64,000 nucleotides of DNA from Aureococcus anophagefferens (GCF_000186865.1 NW_008705566.1:852432-916431), one strand, 5' to 3'; positions 43,336 through 54,678 are shown, counted from the stretch's first letter. Made by a program: numbers and translations. The notes: a model not told the origin generated them from the letters alone.

Positions 43336-44498
43336 ATGGACCCCGAACAACGACGTTTTACGCCCGCCACAGCGCCCGCCGCCGTCCCCATGGAGTTGGA
43401 ACAGCCCCCAATGTCGCTGCTACCGCCGGAGCTCCAAGGGCACATCGCCTCGTTCGTGTGCGGCACCGAATTAGCCTGGAACGTCCGCGCCCTGTCGCGC
43501 TCCTGGGAGGAGCTCACGGAGCGCCTCCTGCGCTACGACTTCGGCCCCTTCGCGGTCGACCGGCGCCTCGTCCCCGGCGACGGCTCGCTCGCCGACGGTG
43601 CCGAGCTGACGTGGATTCAGCGGCGCGCGTTCTCGCGCCTGCTCCGGAAGCGCGGCCCGTGCGACTTCTTCGCCGGCCCCGCCGCGCGGACGGCCCGGGA
43701 CCTCGACGCGGCGCTGGACCTGCGGCGCGGCGGCGACCGCCAGCGTCCCGTGGCCGTGACGATTTTCGAGAGATTTGGGGTGGGAAATCGTCACCGTCGT
43801 GCTCGGTAGGCGACCGCGCGTTCCCGTCGTTCCCGGAAGACGACTTCCTCGTCGTGCTCGGCGTCAACGGGAGGCACTACCGTTTCTCGAAGGCGTGGCA
43901 CGCGCGCGAGCTTCCGTCGCTCCGCGACGCGACGTCGACGTGGCTCGACTTCGACGTCGTCCACCCGCTCTCCGAGGAGTACGGCCCCGCGCGCCGCGAC
44001 GAGAAGCGGCGCGTCATCCGGGACCTCGTCGCGTCGCGGGACCTGCCGACGGCGTCGGCGATCTTCCTCGACTCCATCGACGCGCTGACCGTCGACCTGA
44101 GCGTCGTCGCCGGCGACCGCGTCGTCGACGTCGTCTGCTGGAGCGTCGACAGCCGCGTCGACGAGGTCCACATCGTCGACGACCGCGTCGTGGTCTGCGA
44201 CGCGACGATGGTGACGGCGCTGCTCCGCCGCCCCTTCGACGACGACGGCGCGCACCTGCACGTGGGCGCGCAGCTCGACGCGGACCTGCGGACGGGCGAC
44301 GTGGCGATCTCGTTCGACGTGCGGGCCTGCGACGCCGAGGGCGACGACCTCCCCGGCGCCGCGCCGGAGACCGTCGCCGCGGTGCTCGCGCGCGCCTTCG
44401 CCTCGGGCCTCGCGGACAACGGCAAGGCCGCGGCGCGGTCGCCCGCCTCCGTCGCGGACCTGCCGCCCTGGGACATGCCCGCCCACTTTGTACTATAG
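43336..44498 (+). CDS. F-box-like protein with a short GC-AG introner-type intron
   Basis: Exons 43336-43732 and 43810-44498 give 361 residues with the frame closing exactly. The F-box lies at about 25-70 (MSLLPPELQGHIASFVCGTE then LSRSWEELTERLLRYDF). The C-terminal part is a beta-rich region (FLVVLGVNGRHYRFSKAWHA; VVDVVCWSVDSRVDEVHIVD) of unknown fold. The intron (77 bp) starts GCGACCGC and the identical octamer follows its TAG end, so the donor GC comes from a target-like duplication. Splicing restores RGGDRAFPSF. The gene converges on the NPHP4 gene with 41 bp between stops. Confidence 0.7.
43741..43809 (+). mobile_element. Short introner-like intron (family 2) in the F-box gene
   Basis: Flanked by GCGACCGC at 43733-43740 and 43810-43817. 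The insert ends CTCGGTAG and contains a perfect 10-bp inverted repeat GTGACGATTT / AAATCGTCAC. It is alignable with the insert in the aldolase gene (4789-4842), sharing GACGAxTTTCGAGA and the GGTAG end. The donor is GC, taken from the first octamer. Confidence 0.6.
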
Positions 44499-44539
44499 AT
44501 TTACTAGCCGCCACCCCCGGGGAGATTCGAGACCGAACG

Positions 44540-47500
44540 TTATGCGACTAACAAGCGGAGCAGGAACACTTCCTCGGACTGGTCGAACTCGGAGTTGACG
44601 TAGAGGAAGCACTGCATCATGCCGCGGCGCTCCACAGCGGGGAAGTAGAGCCGCAGGTAGTCGACGCCGTTGGGCGGGATCGTGATCTTGCCCGCGCCGT
44701 CGCGCGGTCGCAGGATCGACTCGTCGGACGACACGAGCGCGAACGACTTGGGCTTGTTCCACGGGTTCCGGTAGGGAATGCGCTTCGTGATGGCCTTGCC
44801 GATCGGGAGCTCGACCTATGGAGGAAAGAACGTAAGCAGACGAAAAAACAACGAAAGACACGGCGCAACAAACATCGTAAGTCTTCGTGATCGTCGGCGC
44901 GCTGCTGACCGCCGTGAGCAACCACGCCGCGACGAGCTCCTTCGTGTCCGCGTCGACCAGGTGGACGTGGACGCGCTTCGCGCCCGCGTCGCGCGCGCGG
45001 TAGTGCACCGCGAACTTGTTGTGCGCGTGGGGCACGAGGCGGAACTCGTCCGGCGGGTCGAAGGTCGCGTCGCCCGTGGACCCGCCCGCGCCGCCCGCGA
45101 CGGCCGCGTAGGCCTTGACGACGCGCGGCGTCCGGTCGCCGCGCACGACCAATTCGACGCCCGCGGCCTGGCCCGCGACGCCGTTGAGGTCCGCGCGGAG
45201 CCGGCTGTGGACGACGCAGTGCCAGAGCTCCGCGAGCTTCGCGCAGAAGCGGTCTCGGAAGACGAGAACATAAAACTCGCCGACGCTCGGGAACGCGCCG
45301 ACCCTCGCGTATTTGAGCAGCACCTCGTGGGCCCCGGGGCAGTCCGGCGCCTCGCGCCACTGGATGGACACGTCGGACGCGTCGCCGCGCCCCGTGGACA
45401 CCTGTGTGCAAATCAACCAGTGAGCTGGGACGTCGGGGCCAAACTTCAGAATTCTCTAGCTCGGTCAAATCGAAGTCGATTCGGCTGATTTTTGGACGAA
45501 TCGATTGCTCTCAGCGAGTTCTCGAAGCACAGCGGAAGTGCTCGTGTCAAAACATTCGAATACGCGCACATTGAAGTCGGGTTGAAGATTTGATTTGCGC
45601 ACAGGTGGACACGCAGTGGACGTACATGGACCGGCCGTCGCGGTCCGGCGGCGCCGCGAGCGCGGCCGCCCAGCCGCCGACGGCCGCCTCGTTGTCGAGC
45701 GGCGCCGGCGCCGGCGGCAGCACGCGCACGCAGCGCTTGAGGATCTCGCCCTCGCTCTGGTAGAAGCGGAACGTGCGGTCGACGACGCACGCGCGCGGCC
45801 TAGCCTCGACCTCGACGGCCGCGACGACGTAGCCGCCCGCGGCCACAAAACGCACGGGCACGACGCGCGCCGGGTCCTCGGACGCGTCCTTGGACTCCTC
45901 CTTGGACTCGCCCCGGTCCCGGTGCTTCGGCGCGCCCCACTTGAGCTCGTGGCTCGGCGGCTCGAGCGTGAGGAACGCGAAGGGCACGCGGATCGTCTCG
46001 TGCGCCATGAGCAGCACGACCGGCGGCGACCCCGGCGGGCCCGACGCGTCGATCATGTCCGCCTCGACGGCGCCCTCGCCCGTCGTCCCGAAGGCCGCGG
46101 GCACGTGGCGCCGGAGGTGGGCCCACTCCTCGCTCGACGTCACGAGGCGGAGCTCGCGCTCCTTCGCGGAAATATCCACGGTGAAGCGCTCGGCCCGGGA
46201 GAAGGGGTTGTGGATCTCGACCTCGAACCAGGCCGTCGTCCCAAAGGTCGGGTAGATGGGCACGGTGACGAGCATGGACTTGGCGAGCATGCCCCTCACC
46301 ATGTCGCGCTTCGAGCCCTCGCGGTACCACTCGACCATCTTCAGGTCGTCCCACTCGTCGACGAGGCGCGCGTCGTCGTCGTCGCCCCGCGACTGGCGCG
46401 TCCGCAGCAGGCGCCGCGCGTTCGCCGGGCCGGGCCCGCCGCCACGGACGCGCGCGAGCTGCGCGAGCTGGCGCTCGCGGAGCGCGTCCGCGCGCGTCGG
46501 CGCGTCGTCGACGTCGCCGCGCGGCGGGCCGCCGCCGTCCACGAGGCTCAGGCCCAGCTGCATGAGCACCTGCACGAAGTCGCTGCGGATCACGGACCCG
46601 ACGCCCTCGACGTCGTACTGGTCCAGCAGCAGGCGGACGTCGCCGCCGCGGCCCGCGAGCTCGCGCGCGGCCCGGCGCAGCTTCTTCTCGACGCAGCGCG
46701 TGTCCGGGTCGAGGCTGAATTCGTAGTTCCGCGACACGATCTCCAGGTCCGCGTCCTCGTCGTCGACGACGTTCCCGCCGGTCCCGGGCGCGTCGCGGCA
46801 GAAGGCGAGGAACTCGTCGAGCTCGACGGCGTCGTTGCCGTCGCGGTCCAAGTCGCTGCGCACGAGCTTCTCGACGTCGTCGGCGTCGAGCTCCTGGAAG
46901 ACGCCGAGCTTGCGGAGGCCCCGCAGCAGCTCCTTGACGGAGAGCGCGCCGCTGCCGTCGTCGTCGAGCGCGCGGAAGACGGACTTCAGGGACGTGCCCA
47001 TCTGCTCCGTGCGCAGCAGGATGGCCCGCAGCTTCTCGCGCACGAGCTCCGCGGACTCGCGGCGCCCGCCGGGCGTCCGCGGCGCGTCGTCGATCGGCTT
47101 CGTCGCGAAGGCCACGAACTCGCCGATGTCGACCTCCGCGTCGCCGTCGTCGTCGAACTCGCGCCGCACGAGGGCCTCGACGTCCTTGCGCGTGACGTCG
47201 CGGAAGAGGTCGTCGCCGCCGACGTGCTTGAGCGCCTTGTGCAGCTCCCGGGCGCTCAGCTTGCCGCTGCCGTCGCGGTCGAAGGCCGCGAACGCGTCCT
47301 TCAACTTCGCGCCGGACCGCGCGGCCTTGGCGAGCACGGCGCGGAGCGTCTTCGCGGTCTCGTCGATGCGGTCGCCCCGTTTCTCCGCGGCCGGGCGGCC
47401 GCCCGTCTTCTTCGCGCGGAACTCGCGCGCAAAGTCCTCGATCTCCCGGAGCTCGACGCCGCCGTTGCCGTCCGTGTCGATGACGCGCACGAGCCGCTTC

Positions 47501-50500
47501 GCGTCGTCGCGCGTGAGGTCGTCGAAGACGGGGCCCAGGCCCTTGAGGCCCTCGTAGAGCTCGCCCGCGTCGATGCTGCCCGAGCCGTCCGCGTCGAGCC
47601 GCGCGAAGGCGTCCCGCAGATCGCCGCCGCCGTCCTGGAAGGCGAGGAAGAGGTCGCCGACCTTGTCCTGGGCGCCGTCGCCCGTGGGGCTCTTGGGGTC
47701 CTCGTCGGGCTCGTCTTTCGCGTGCCTCGCCGCGAGCGCGAAGGCCCGCAATTCCGTGAGGTCGATGCTGTTGCTCCGGTCCGCGTCGAGCGCCTTGACG
47801 ACGCGCCGCGCGTCCGCCAACGTGAAATCGGCAAACGCGTCGCCGAGGCCGCGCAGGCCCTCGAAGAGCTCCACGGCCTCGATGTCGCCGGAGCCGTCGG
47901 GGTCGAGCTTCTTGAACGCGACGGCGAGGTCCGCCCCCGACGCCTCGAAGGTCAGGAGCAGCTCCGCGAGCTTCGCGCAGGCCGGGTCCTCGAGCGCCGC
48001 CGCGGCGTCGGGCGGCCGCGTGCTCGCCTCCGTCGGGCTCGCGGACGGCTCGCCCAGATCGCGCGCGATCTCGTCGGGCGTGCCCACGCCCCCGCGCTTC
48101 GCGAACTTGACGAGCGCGCCGACGGACGCGCCGCCGCCCGCGTCGAAGCGGCCGAGGAGGAGCTTCCGCGTCGCGGCGTCGACGGCGCCCTCGACGCCGA
48201 CGTCCGCGAGCGCGCGCTCGAGCGCGGCGTCGTCGACGACGCCCGCGCGGCTCGCGCGGCGCTGGAGCGCGTCCTCGAGCGCGCGGCGGCCCGTGGCCTC
48301 GCCCCGCAGCTTCAGCACGGCCGCGCGCAGCGCGCCGAGCACGAGGCGCTCCGCGTCGCCGACGGCCGCGGACGCGCCGAGCTGCCGCGTGAACTCGTCG
48401 AGCTGGATCTCGTCGTCGCCGTTCGCGTCGTAGAGCTTGGCGAGCGCCGCGGCCTCGGCGTTCGTGATGTCCTCGAGGCCCGGCAGCTCCCGCAAGCCCT
48501 CGGCGAGCTCGTCGCGCGTGATGGACCCGTCGCCGTCCTTGTCGAAGTGCTTGAAGGCCTCGTCCGCGCCGATGCCGGACGCGTGGACGATCTGGCGGAG
48601 CTTCGCCTCGATGGACGAGATGGGGTCGCGGCCCATGAAGCGGAGCAGCTCCCGCACGGAGATGGACCCGTCGCCGTCGCGGTCGAAGTAGCGCACGAGC
48701 TTGTCGACGTCCGCCTGGTCGTCGCGGCCGTCGCCGGACATGTCCGCGAAGGTGCCCAGCGCCTTCAGGCCGGCCTTGAGCTCCGCGTGGTCGATGGTGC
48801 CGCCGCCGTCCTTGTCCCACTCCGCGAAGGCGGCTTCTAGAGTGGTGCCGCGCTCCTCCGCGTTGAGCAGGATCGCGCGGAGCCGCCGCGCGAGCACGGC
48901 GCTGTAGTCGCAGCCCGCGAAGCCCAGGAACTCGGCCATGTTGATCTCGCCGGAGTCGTCGTCGTCGAGCTTCTTGAGGAGCTTCTTGATGTCGCCCTCG
49001 TCGACGCCCTTGAAGACGCCGAGCTCGTCGAGGCCGCGGCGGAGCTCGTCGAGGGAGATGGACCGGCCGCCGTCCTTGTCCCACTCGCGGAACGCCGCGT
49101 CCAGGGGCACGCCGTGCTTCGCCTCGGCGACGCGGAGCACCGCGCGTACGCGCGCCTCGACGAACGCGCCGTAGTCGCGCTTCGCGAAGAGGTAGAACTC
49201 CTTGATGTCGATGTCGCCCGACTTGTCGTCGTCGAGCTTGTCCAAAAGCTTCTCCACGTCCCGGGGCTTCATGTGGTTGAAGATGCCCAGGCTCCGGAGG
49301 CCCCGGGTCAGCTCGCCGCGGCTCAAGGAGCCGCCGCCGTCCGCGTCCCAGGCCGCGAAGCAGTCCGCGATCATCGTGCCCTTGCGCTCGACGCCGTCCA
49401 AGATCCGCGACAGCTTGAGCACGAGGTGGTCCGCGTAGTCGCGGCCCATGAGCGCGAAGAGCTCCTCGAGCTCGAGCGTGCCGTTGCCGTCCCGGTCGCG
49501 GTGGTCGAAGAAGGCCTTGACCTCCCGGGGCTTGAGGTCGCTGAACGTGCCGAGCGACCTCAGCGCGTCGCCGAACTCGCCGACCGTGAGCTGGCCGTTG
49601 CCGTCGGCGTCGAACTCGTTGAACGCGTCGACGACGGAGACGCCGAGCTCCTCGGCCTTGAGGAAGATGGCCTTGACGCGCGCCTCGAGGAGCGCGGCCT
49701 CGTTCGCGACGGGCTTCCGCTCCAGGAGCCCTTTACGCTCCTTGTACTCGCGCTGCCGCTGGCGCACGAAGGCGAGGAACTCGTCGAGGCTGATGACGCC
49801 GTCGCCGTTCTCGTCGAAGCGCTTGAGCAGGAGCACGACGCCTCCCGAGTTCGCGCCCCGGAAGCAGCCCAGCGCGCGGAGCGCGTCCTCGAGCTCGACG
49901 ACGGAGATCGTGCCGCCGTGGTCCTGGTCGAAGTAGGCGAAGGCCCGCTCGAGCGTCGTGCCCTTGGCCTCGGCCTTGGTCAACACGCGGATGAGCTGCG
50001 CCTCGAGGGCCTTGAGGTTCGGCGCCTCGAGGAGGCTCAGCAGCGGGCCCCGGTACTGCACGCGGCCCCGGTCGTCGCGGAAGCGGCGCACCATCATGAG
50101 CACCTCGTCGTAGGTGACCGCGTTGCTGTCCGCCGACACCGCGGGCCCGTCCCTGGCGCTCCGGCCGCGCGCCTCGGCGAAGAGGCCGCCGCGGCGGTCG
50201 CGCGACTCGAGGAGCGCGCCGAGCTCCGGGTTCGACTCCGCGAGGGGCCGCGCGCGCACGCGGTGGCCCGGCCGGCGCCGCGGGCCCTTCTTGCCGCCGT
50301 CGTAGGACCGCCGGAGCGCGTCGTCGCCGCCGCGCGCGGCGTCGACGCCGCCGTAGATCGTCGCGAGGTCCTTCGAGCCGCCGCGGTTCGACGACGCCTT
50401 CCGCCAGTCCAGGCTCCGGCCCAGCGCGTCCTTCAGGGGCCGCTCGTCGTCGGCCTTCTTCGTCGTCAGACTCCCCTTGCCCTCCTCGCCGTAGTTGCAG

Positions 50501-53500
50501 CACACGATCTGCACGTGGCCGACGACCGCGCCGGACACGCCGGCGGACGCCGCGTCCGCGGCCGCGCCGCCGCGGCCCCCGACGGACGCCGGCGTCGCGA
50601 AGTTCTCGTTCATCGTGCCGTAGGAGCCCTCGTCGACGAGCCCGAAGGGCGCGACGACGGCGTGCTCCGCCGCGAGCTTCGCGACGGGCGACCGCTGGCG
50701 CAGCAACTTGTCGAGGGGCACGCAGCACGTGCCGACGTGGAGGCGCGAGTCCGCGTCCCAGACGTCGACGTAGAGCGCCTTGAGGGCCAGGTACTCCGCG
50801 AAGACGCGGCCCTCGTTGGGCATGGACGCGGACGTGTCGACGGCGTACTTCAAGATCAGCGGCGGCTCGTCGTCGGCCGCGTGGCGGCTCCGGCGGCCGC
50901 CCGAGCCCGAGTCGCGCGCCAGGAGCCGCGCGGCGTCGTTCGGCGCCTCGAGCGCGCCGCGGTCCAGGGGCCCGCGGTCCGCGGCCGCGCGCAGGAGGCG
51001 CAGCCGCTCCGTGCGCGTCGGCGGCAGGTTGTAGAACTGGTACGTGAAGTAGAGGGCCTTGGGCAGGGCGGACGTCGGCGTCGCGCCGCGAAAGGCCGCG
51101 AACTGGATCGTGACCTCGTGCAAGCTCAGCGGATCCGACGCCTCCAGGGCCAGGTCGTAGCGGGGCCCGCCGCGGCCCAGCGCCTCGAGGCTCGCGTCGC
51201 CGGGGACGAGCGCGCGCGCGTCGTCGAGGACGACGGTCGGGTAGCCGTTCCGCGCGAGCTTCGCGCGCGCCGCGCGGCTCAGGTCCTCCGCGGACGCGCG
51301 CGGCCCGCCGACGGCCGTCGTCAGCGTCGCGCCGAGCGCCGGCGGCGCCGTCGGCGGCGCGCCCGGCGCGCCGCTGCGGTGGAGCGGCGCGCCCAGAAGC
51401 GACGCGAGCATGGAGTTGGCCCCGCCCCGGGGCTTCGCGCGGCGCCAGCGGTCGCCCTCGTCGTCGAGGGCCGCGGACCGCGCGTCGTCGTCGTCGTCCG
51501 CGGAGCGGAGGCGCCGCCGCCGGTCGCGGTCGTCGAACAGGCGCGACCGGCGGCTGTCGCCGCTCACGACGGATTTCGGGGGCGAGTCGGGCTCGGACTC
51601 GCTCGAGCTCTCGGCCTTCTTCCGGGGCCGGCGCTTCTTCGGCCTGCGCCGGGGCGTCGAGTCCGCGGAGCTGTCGGAGCCCGGGTCGTCGTCGTCGTCG
51701 CCGAGCTCCTCGTCGTCCGCGACGGTCTCGTCGGAGCTCGCGTCGGACGCGCGGTCGGGCGTCTCGTCGGCGAGCTCCGCGTCGTCGCCGCGCTTCGCGG
51801 CCTTGCCGTCGACGGCGCTGAGGTCGAAGCCCACGAGCTTGCCGCCGGCGAAGCGCTGGAGCGTCGCCGCGTCGAAGTCGCCGCGCGACGCCGCGGCCGC
51901 CGCGGACCCGCCGTCGGGCGGCGGCGGCCAGACGAAGTGGCTCGAGACCTCGCGGCACGTGTCGTCGACGGCGAGCGCGACCTCGACGTACTTGGCGTCG
52001 CGGCCCGTGCGCAGCCGCAACCGCTTGCCGTCGAAGGGCACGTAGCCCTGGAGCCCGAGGCACACGCGGAACGTCTGCGGCGCCGCCGCGCCGCCGGAGA
52101 GCACGGGCACGCGCTGGAGCGGGCGCACCTCGTACTCGAGCGCGACGACGACCTGGGCAGCACAAGAGTGATTCAACGTCGCTTCAACGTGAGTGTTCCG
52201 CGCGCGCGCGCGCGTTACGAAAAACACATCCACGCTTCGAGACCGTTCCGAGAGATGATCGCTCGTCCAAAAATCAGCCGAAACGAGTGGAAAATGGCCG
52301 AGATCGGAGCCTTTGAAGTTGGGAATTTCGCTCTCTTGTGCTGCCCTGACGACGACGGCGAAGAGCGCGTGCTTGCAGTAGCCCGGGAGCACGACGCGCG
52401 CGCCCTCCGCCGCGGCCAAAACGTCGCCGTCCGCGCGGTCCAGGTCCACGTACGTAAACCCCGTCGGCTCCGTGCGGCGCAGCGTCAGCGCGCGGCCGTT
52501 GTGGAGCCCCACGGCGAGGCGCCGGCCGACGATCTTCTCGCGCTTCTCGACGGTCTGGCCGCCGGCCGCGGTTTTAGTTTGTTGGAAGCCGACGTAGTTG
52601 AGCAGCGCCTGCTCGAGGCGCCCCCGGTCCTCGACCTTGACGCGCAGCTCCTCGAGCACGAGCACGTGCTCCGTCGCGAGCCTGGGCTTCAAATTCGGCG
52701 CGAGGTGCCACGCCTCGGCGCCCGACGCGCGCGACGCCTCGACGACCACCGCGCCGAGCATGGGCCGCCGGCCGCTCACGGACCGGCCCGCCGGCGGGAG
52801 CTCGAGGTGGCGCCCCGCGGGGCGGCCGCCCCTGGAGGCCTTGTCGGCGACGGCGCCCCAGGGCGCGAGGCCCGGCACGAGATCGTCGACGGCGACGACC
52901 TCGTCCTCGCCGACGAGGTGCGCGCACCGCAGCAGGCCGTCGTGGCGCCGCGCGCGGTAGACGATGCCGCAGCCCCGGATCTCCGACGCGCCCGCCGCCA
53001 GCGCGAGGTCGCCGTCGTCGCCGCCGTCGCCGCGCGGCCGCGTCCGCGACACGCCGAGCTTCGCCGCGGCCGCGACGAGGCGCCGCGGCGTGCCGTCGTA
53101 GACGGGCAGCGTCTCGTAGGCGCCCCCGCCCTGGGCCAGGAGCGCCGGGTTCTCGTCGGACGCGTCGACGCGCAGCGCGCCGTTTGGCCCGAAGAGCCGC
53201 AGGTAGCTCCAGCCGCAGCCGTACTGCGCGACGGTCCGCCCCGTCGCCGGGTCGACCTCGCAGGCCACGAGCTCGAGCACGGCGACGCAGGCCTCGTCGT
53301 CGACGCGCGTGCACCAGTGCACGAGCTCGCAGCATTTCACCTTGAGGGACCCGCTGCCCGCGGCCTCGGTCGCCGCGCCCATCCACGTGCCGCCGAAGAA
53401 GCGCCGGCTCGCGGCGTCGAAGAAGCTCAGGCTCAGCGCGCAGCGCAGCTCGCGCCGCCCGCCGCCGACGCGCTCGCGCAGCGCCCGCGGCACGCTCCAG

Positions 53501-53667
53501 CCGTCGACCTCGCGCAGCGACAGCACGACGGGCGTCGGCCGCGTCGACAGGCGCGGCCGCTCCACGGCCGGCACGTCGTCGAAGCCCAGCAGGCGCCGCC
53601 GCCGCCGGAAGTTCTGCCACCGCCGCCGCCGCCGCTCGCCCTTGACCTTCCGCTTCGTCAGCGCCAT
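44540..53667 (-). CDS. NPHP4: Nephrocystin-4 homologue with a large EF-hand array
   Basis: Exons on the minus strand: 53667-52357, 52152-45613, 45401-44874 and 44815-44540, all phase 0, giving 2884 residues. The N-terminus (LSLSFFDAASRRFFGGTWMG; HALFAVVVALEYEVRP across the first junction), the middle (PKALYFTYQFYNLPP; FAEYLALKALYVDVWDAD) and the MSP-like C-terminus (TTAWFEVEIHNPFSRAERFT; TYDVELPIGKAITKRIPYRN) all match NPHP4, a ciliary transition-zone scaffold. Between about residues 1140 and 2260 lie roughly 20 EF-hand loops in pairs (for example DADGNGQLTVGE and DRDGNGTLELEE), most with full calcium ligands; I know of no such array in other NPHP4 proteins. Human NPHP4 is about 1430 residues, so the EF block accounts for most of the extra length. 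Introns 1 and 2 are introners; the last (44816-44873) is an ordinary 58-bp GT-AG intron. Confidence 0.92.
45402..45604 (-). mobile_element. Introner element C in NPHP4 (203 bp)
   Basis: On the minus (gene) strand the duplication is GTGTCCAC, at 45612-45605 and 45401-45394. The ends are inverted repeats CTGTGCGCAAATCAA and TTGATTTGCACACAG with one mismatch. The first target copy gives the GT donor, the element end gives CAG. The intron is 45612-45402 (211 bp), the same length as intron D, and the interior aligns with D (TTCAACxCGACTTCAATGTG; CGAGCTAGAGAATTCTGAAG). Confidence 0.93.
52153..52348 (-). mobile_element. Introner element B in NPHP4 (196 bp), inserted in reverse
   Basis: On the gene strand the target duplication is GTCGTCGT (52356-52349 and 52152-52145). 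The ends CAGGGCAGCACAAGAG and CTCTTGTGCTGCCCAG are inverted repeats. The interior is about 80-90 percent like element A by eye but lies in the opposite orientation relative to its gene. The intron is 52356-52153 (204 bp), divisible by three and free of stops on the gene strand, so an unspliced message would insert 68 residues into a conserved NPHP4 strand; splicing restores FAVVVALEYEV. Confidence 0.92.
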
Positions 53668-53877
53668 GGTCCTGCTGCAGCGACGCGGCGCGACCGCAAA
53701 CCGGTTTTTGAAGAGGGTCTGCGCCGGTTTTGAGAGGGGCAGCCCCCGGACGTTTGCGGCCCTTGAGATCGACCTTGCGTTCAAGTTGAGAACCTCGATG
53801 GGCAGCCTCTCGATGCGCCGCCTCTGCTGAGAGCGCCTCTCGACTTGCCAGGCTTTGCGCGCGCAAACACAGCGCTC
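53668..53877. promoter_or_regulatory. Divergent spacer of NPHP4 and Nudix genes (210 bp)
   Basis: Holds GGGGCAGCCCCC (about 53740-53751) and GGGCAGCCTCTCG (about 53802-53814) plus a CAAGTTGAGAACC stretch. It must contain both promoters. Confidence 0.45.
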
Positions 53878-54678
53878 ATGGGCGCGCGGTCGCTCTGCGC
53901 GCGGGTCCTCGTCGCCGCCGCCGCCGGGGGCGACGCCGCGCGCCTCGATCCCGCGCTGGGCCGCGGCCTCTCGGGCGGCCGCGTCGCGACGGCGCCCGTC
54001 GGCACGATCTTCGAGGAGCGCGCCGCGGGCGCCGGCGGCCAGGACGGCGGCGAGCTCTTCCGGACGTTCGCGGCGCCGCCGGCGACGGCGCGGCCGCTCA
54101 CCGCCGCGGAGAACGCGGCGATCGCGCGCTCGCGGCTCAAGCCGCGCCGCGACGTGCACCGCGACGGCGACTGGCACCGCTGCGTCGACGTCTGGATCTA
54201 CGAGGGCTCGACGCTCCTCCTCCAGCGGCGGAGCGCGCTCAAGGACACGAACCCGGGCAAGCTCGACGTCGCCTGCGCCGGCCACGTCTCGGGGGACGAC
54301 GGCGCGCGGGACACGGCGCTCAAGGAGCTCGCGGAGGAGCTCGGCCTGCGGCGGCCCGCGCTCGACGGCCTCGTCCACGCGTTCGCCGGCGCGAACCCGT
54401 CGTCGGGGTCCACGGCGGCGCACGGGCCCTACGACGACTTCGAGATCTGCGACGTCTTCGTCCTGCCCTGGGGGCCCGACGCCGCCGACGCCTTCGGGTC
54501 GCCGGGCGCGGCGCTCGCGGACGCCGTCTTCCGCGTCGGCGCGGGCGAGGTCGGCGAGCTCGTCCTCGTCGACGCGGACGACGCGCTCGCGCGCATCGCG
54601 GCGGGCGACGCGGAGTTCGTGCCCCGCGCGCCCTTCTACGTCGACGCCGTGAGGGCGGCCATCGGGCGGGAGACGTAA
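53878..54678 (+). CDS. Nudix hydrolase, isopentenyl-diphosphate-isomerase-like branch
   Basis: 266 residues from the ATG at 53878. The Nudix box is GHVSGDDGARDTALKELAEE followed by LGL, with the ELAEE core that binds divalent metal; the first conserved Glu is replaced by Asp. The preceding HRCVDVWIYEGSTLLLQRRS and TNPGKLDVACAGH are typical of the YfcD/Idi-like and NUDT subgroup that hydrolyse nucleotide-linked or isoprenoid diphosphates. The N-terminal ~60 residues (Ala/Arg-rich, RSLCARVLVAAAAGG) could be an organelle leader. Single exon; divergent from NPHP4. Confidence 0.85.
   Translation: MGARSLCARVLVAAAAGGDAARLDPALGRGLSGGRVATAPVGTIFEERAAGAGGQDGGELFRTFAAPPATARPLTAAENAAIARSRLKPRRDVHRDGDWHRCVDVWIYEGSTLLLQRRSALKDTNPGKLDVACAGHVSGDDGARDTALKELAEELGLRRPALDGLVHAFAGANPSSGSTAAHGPYDDFEICDVFVLPWGPDAADAFGSPGAALADAVFRVGAGEVGELVLVDADDALARIAAGDAEFVPRAPFYVDAVRAAIGRET

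Noticed and set aside
45547..54423. One uninterrupted minus-strand frame of 2958 codons as a single exon
   Set aside because: Its start is upstream of the true ATG (53667), it reads through introner B, and it ends inside introner C. NPHP4 alignment and the target duplications support the spliced model instead.
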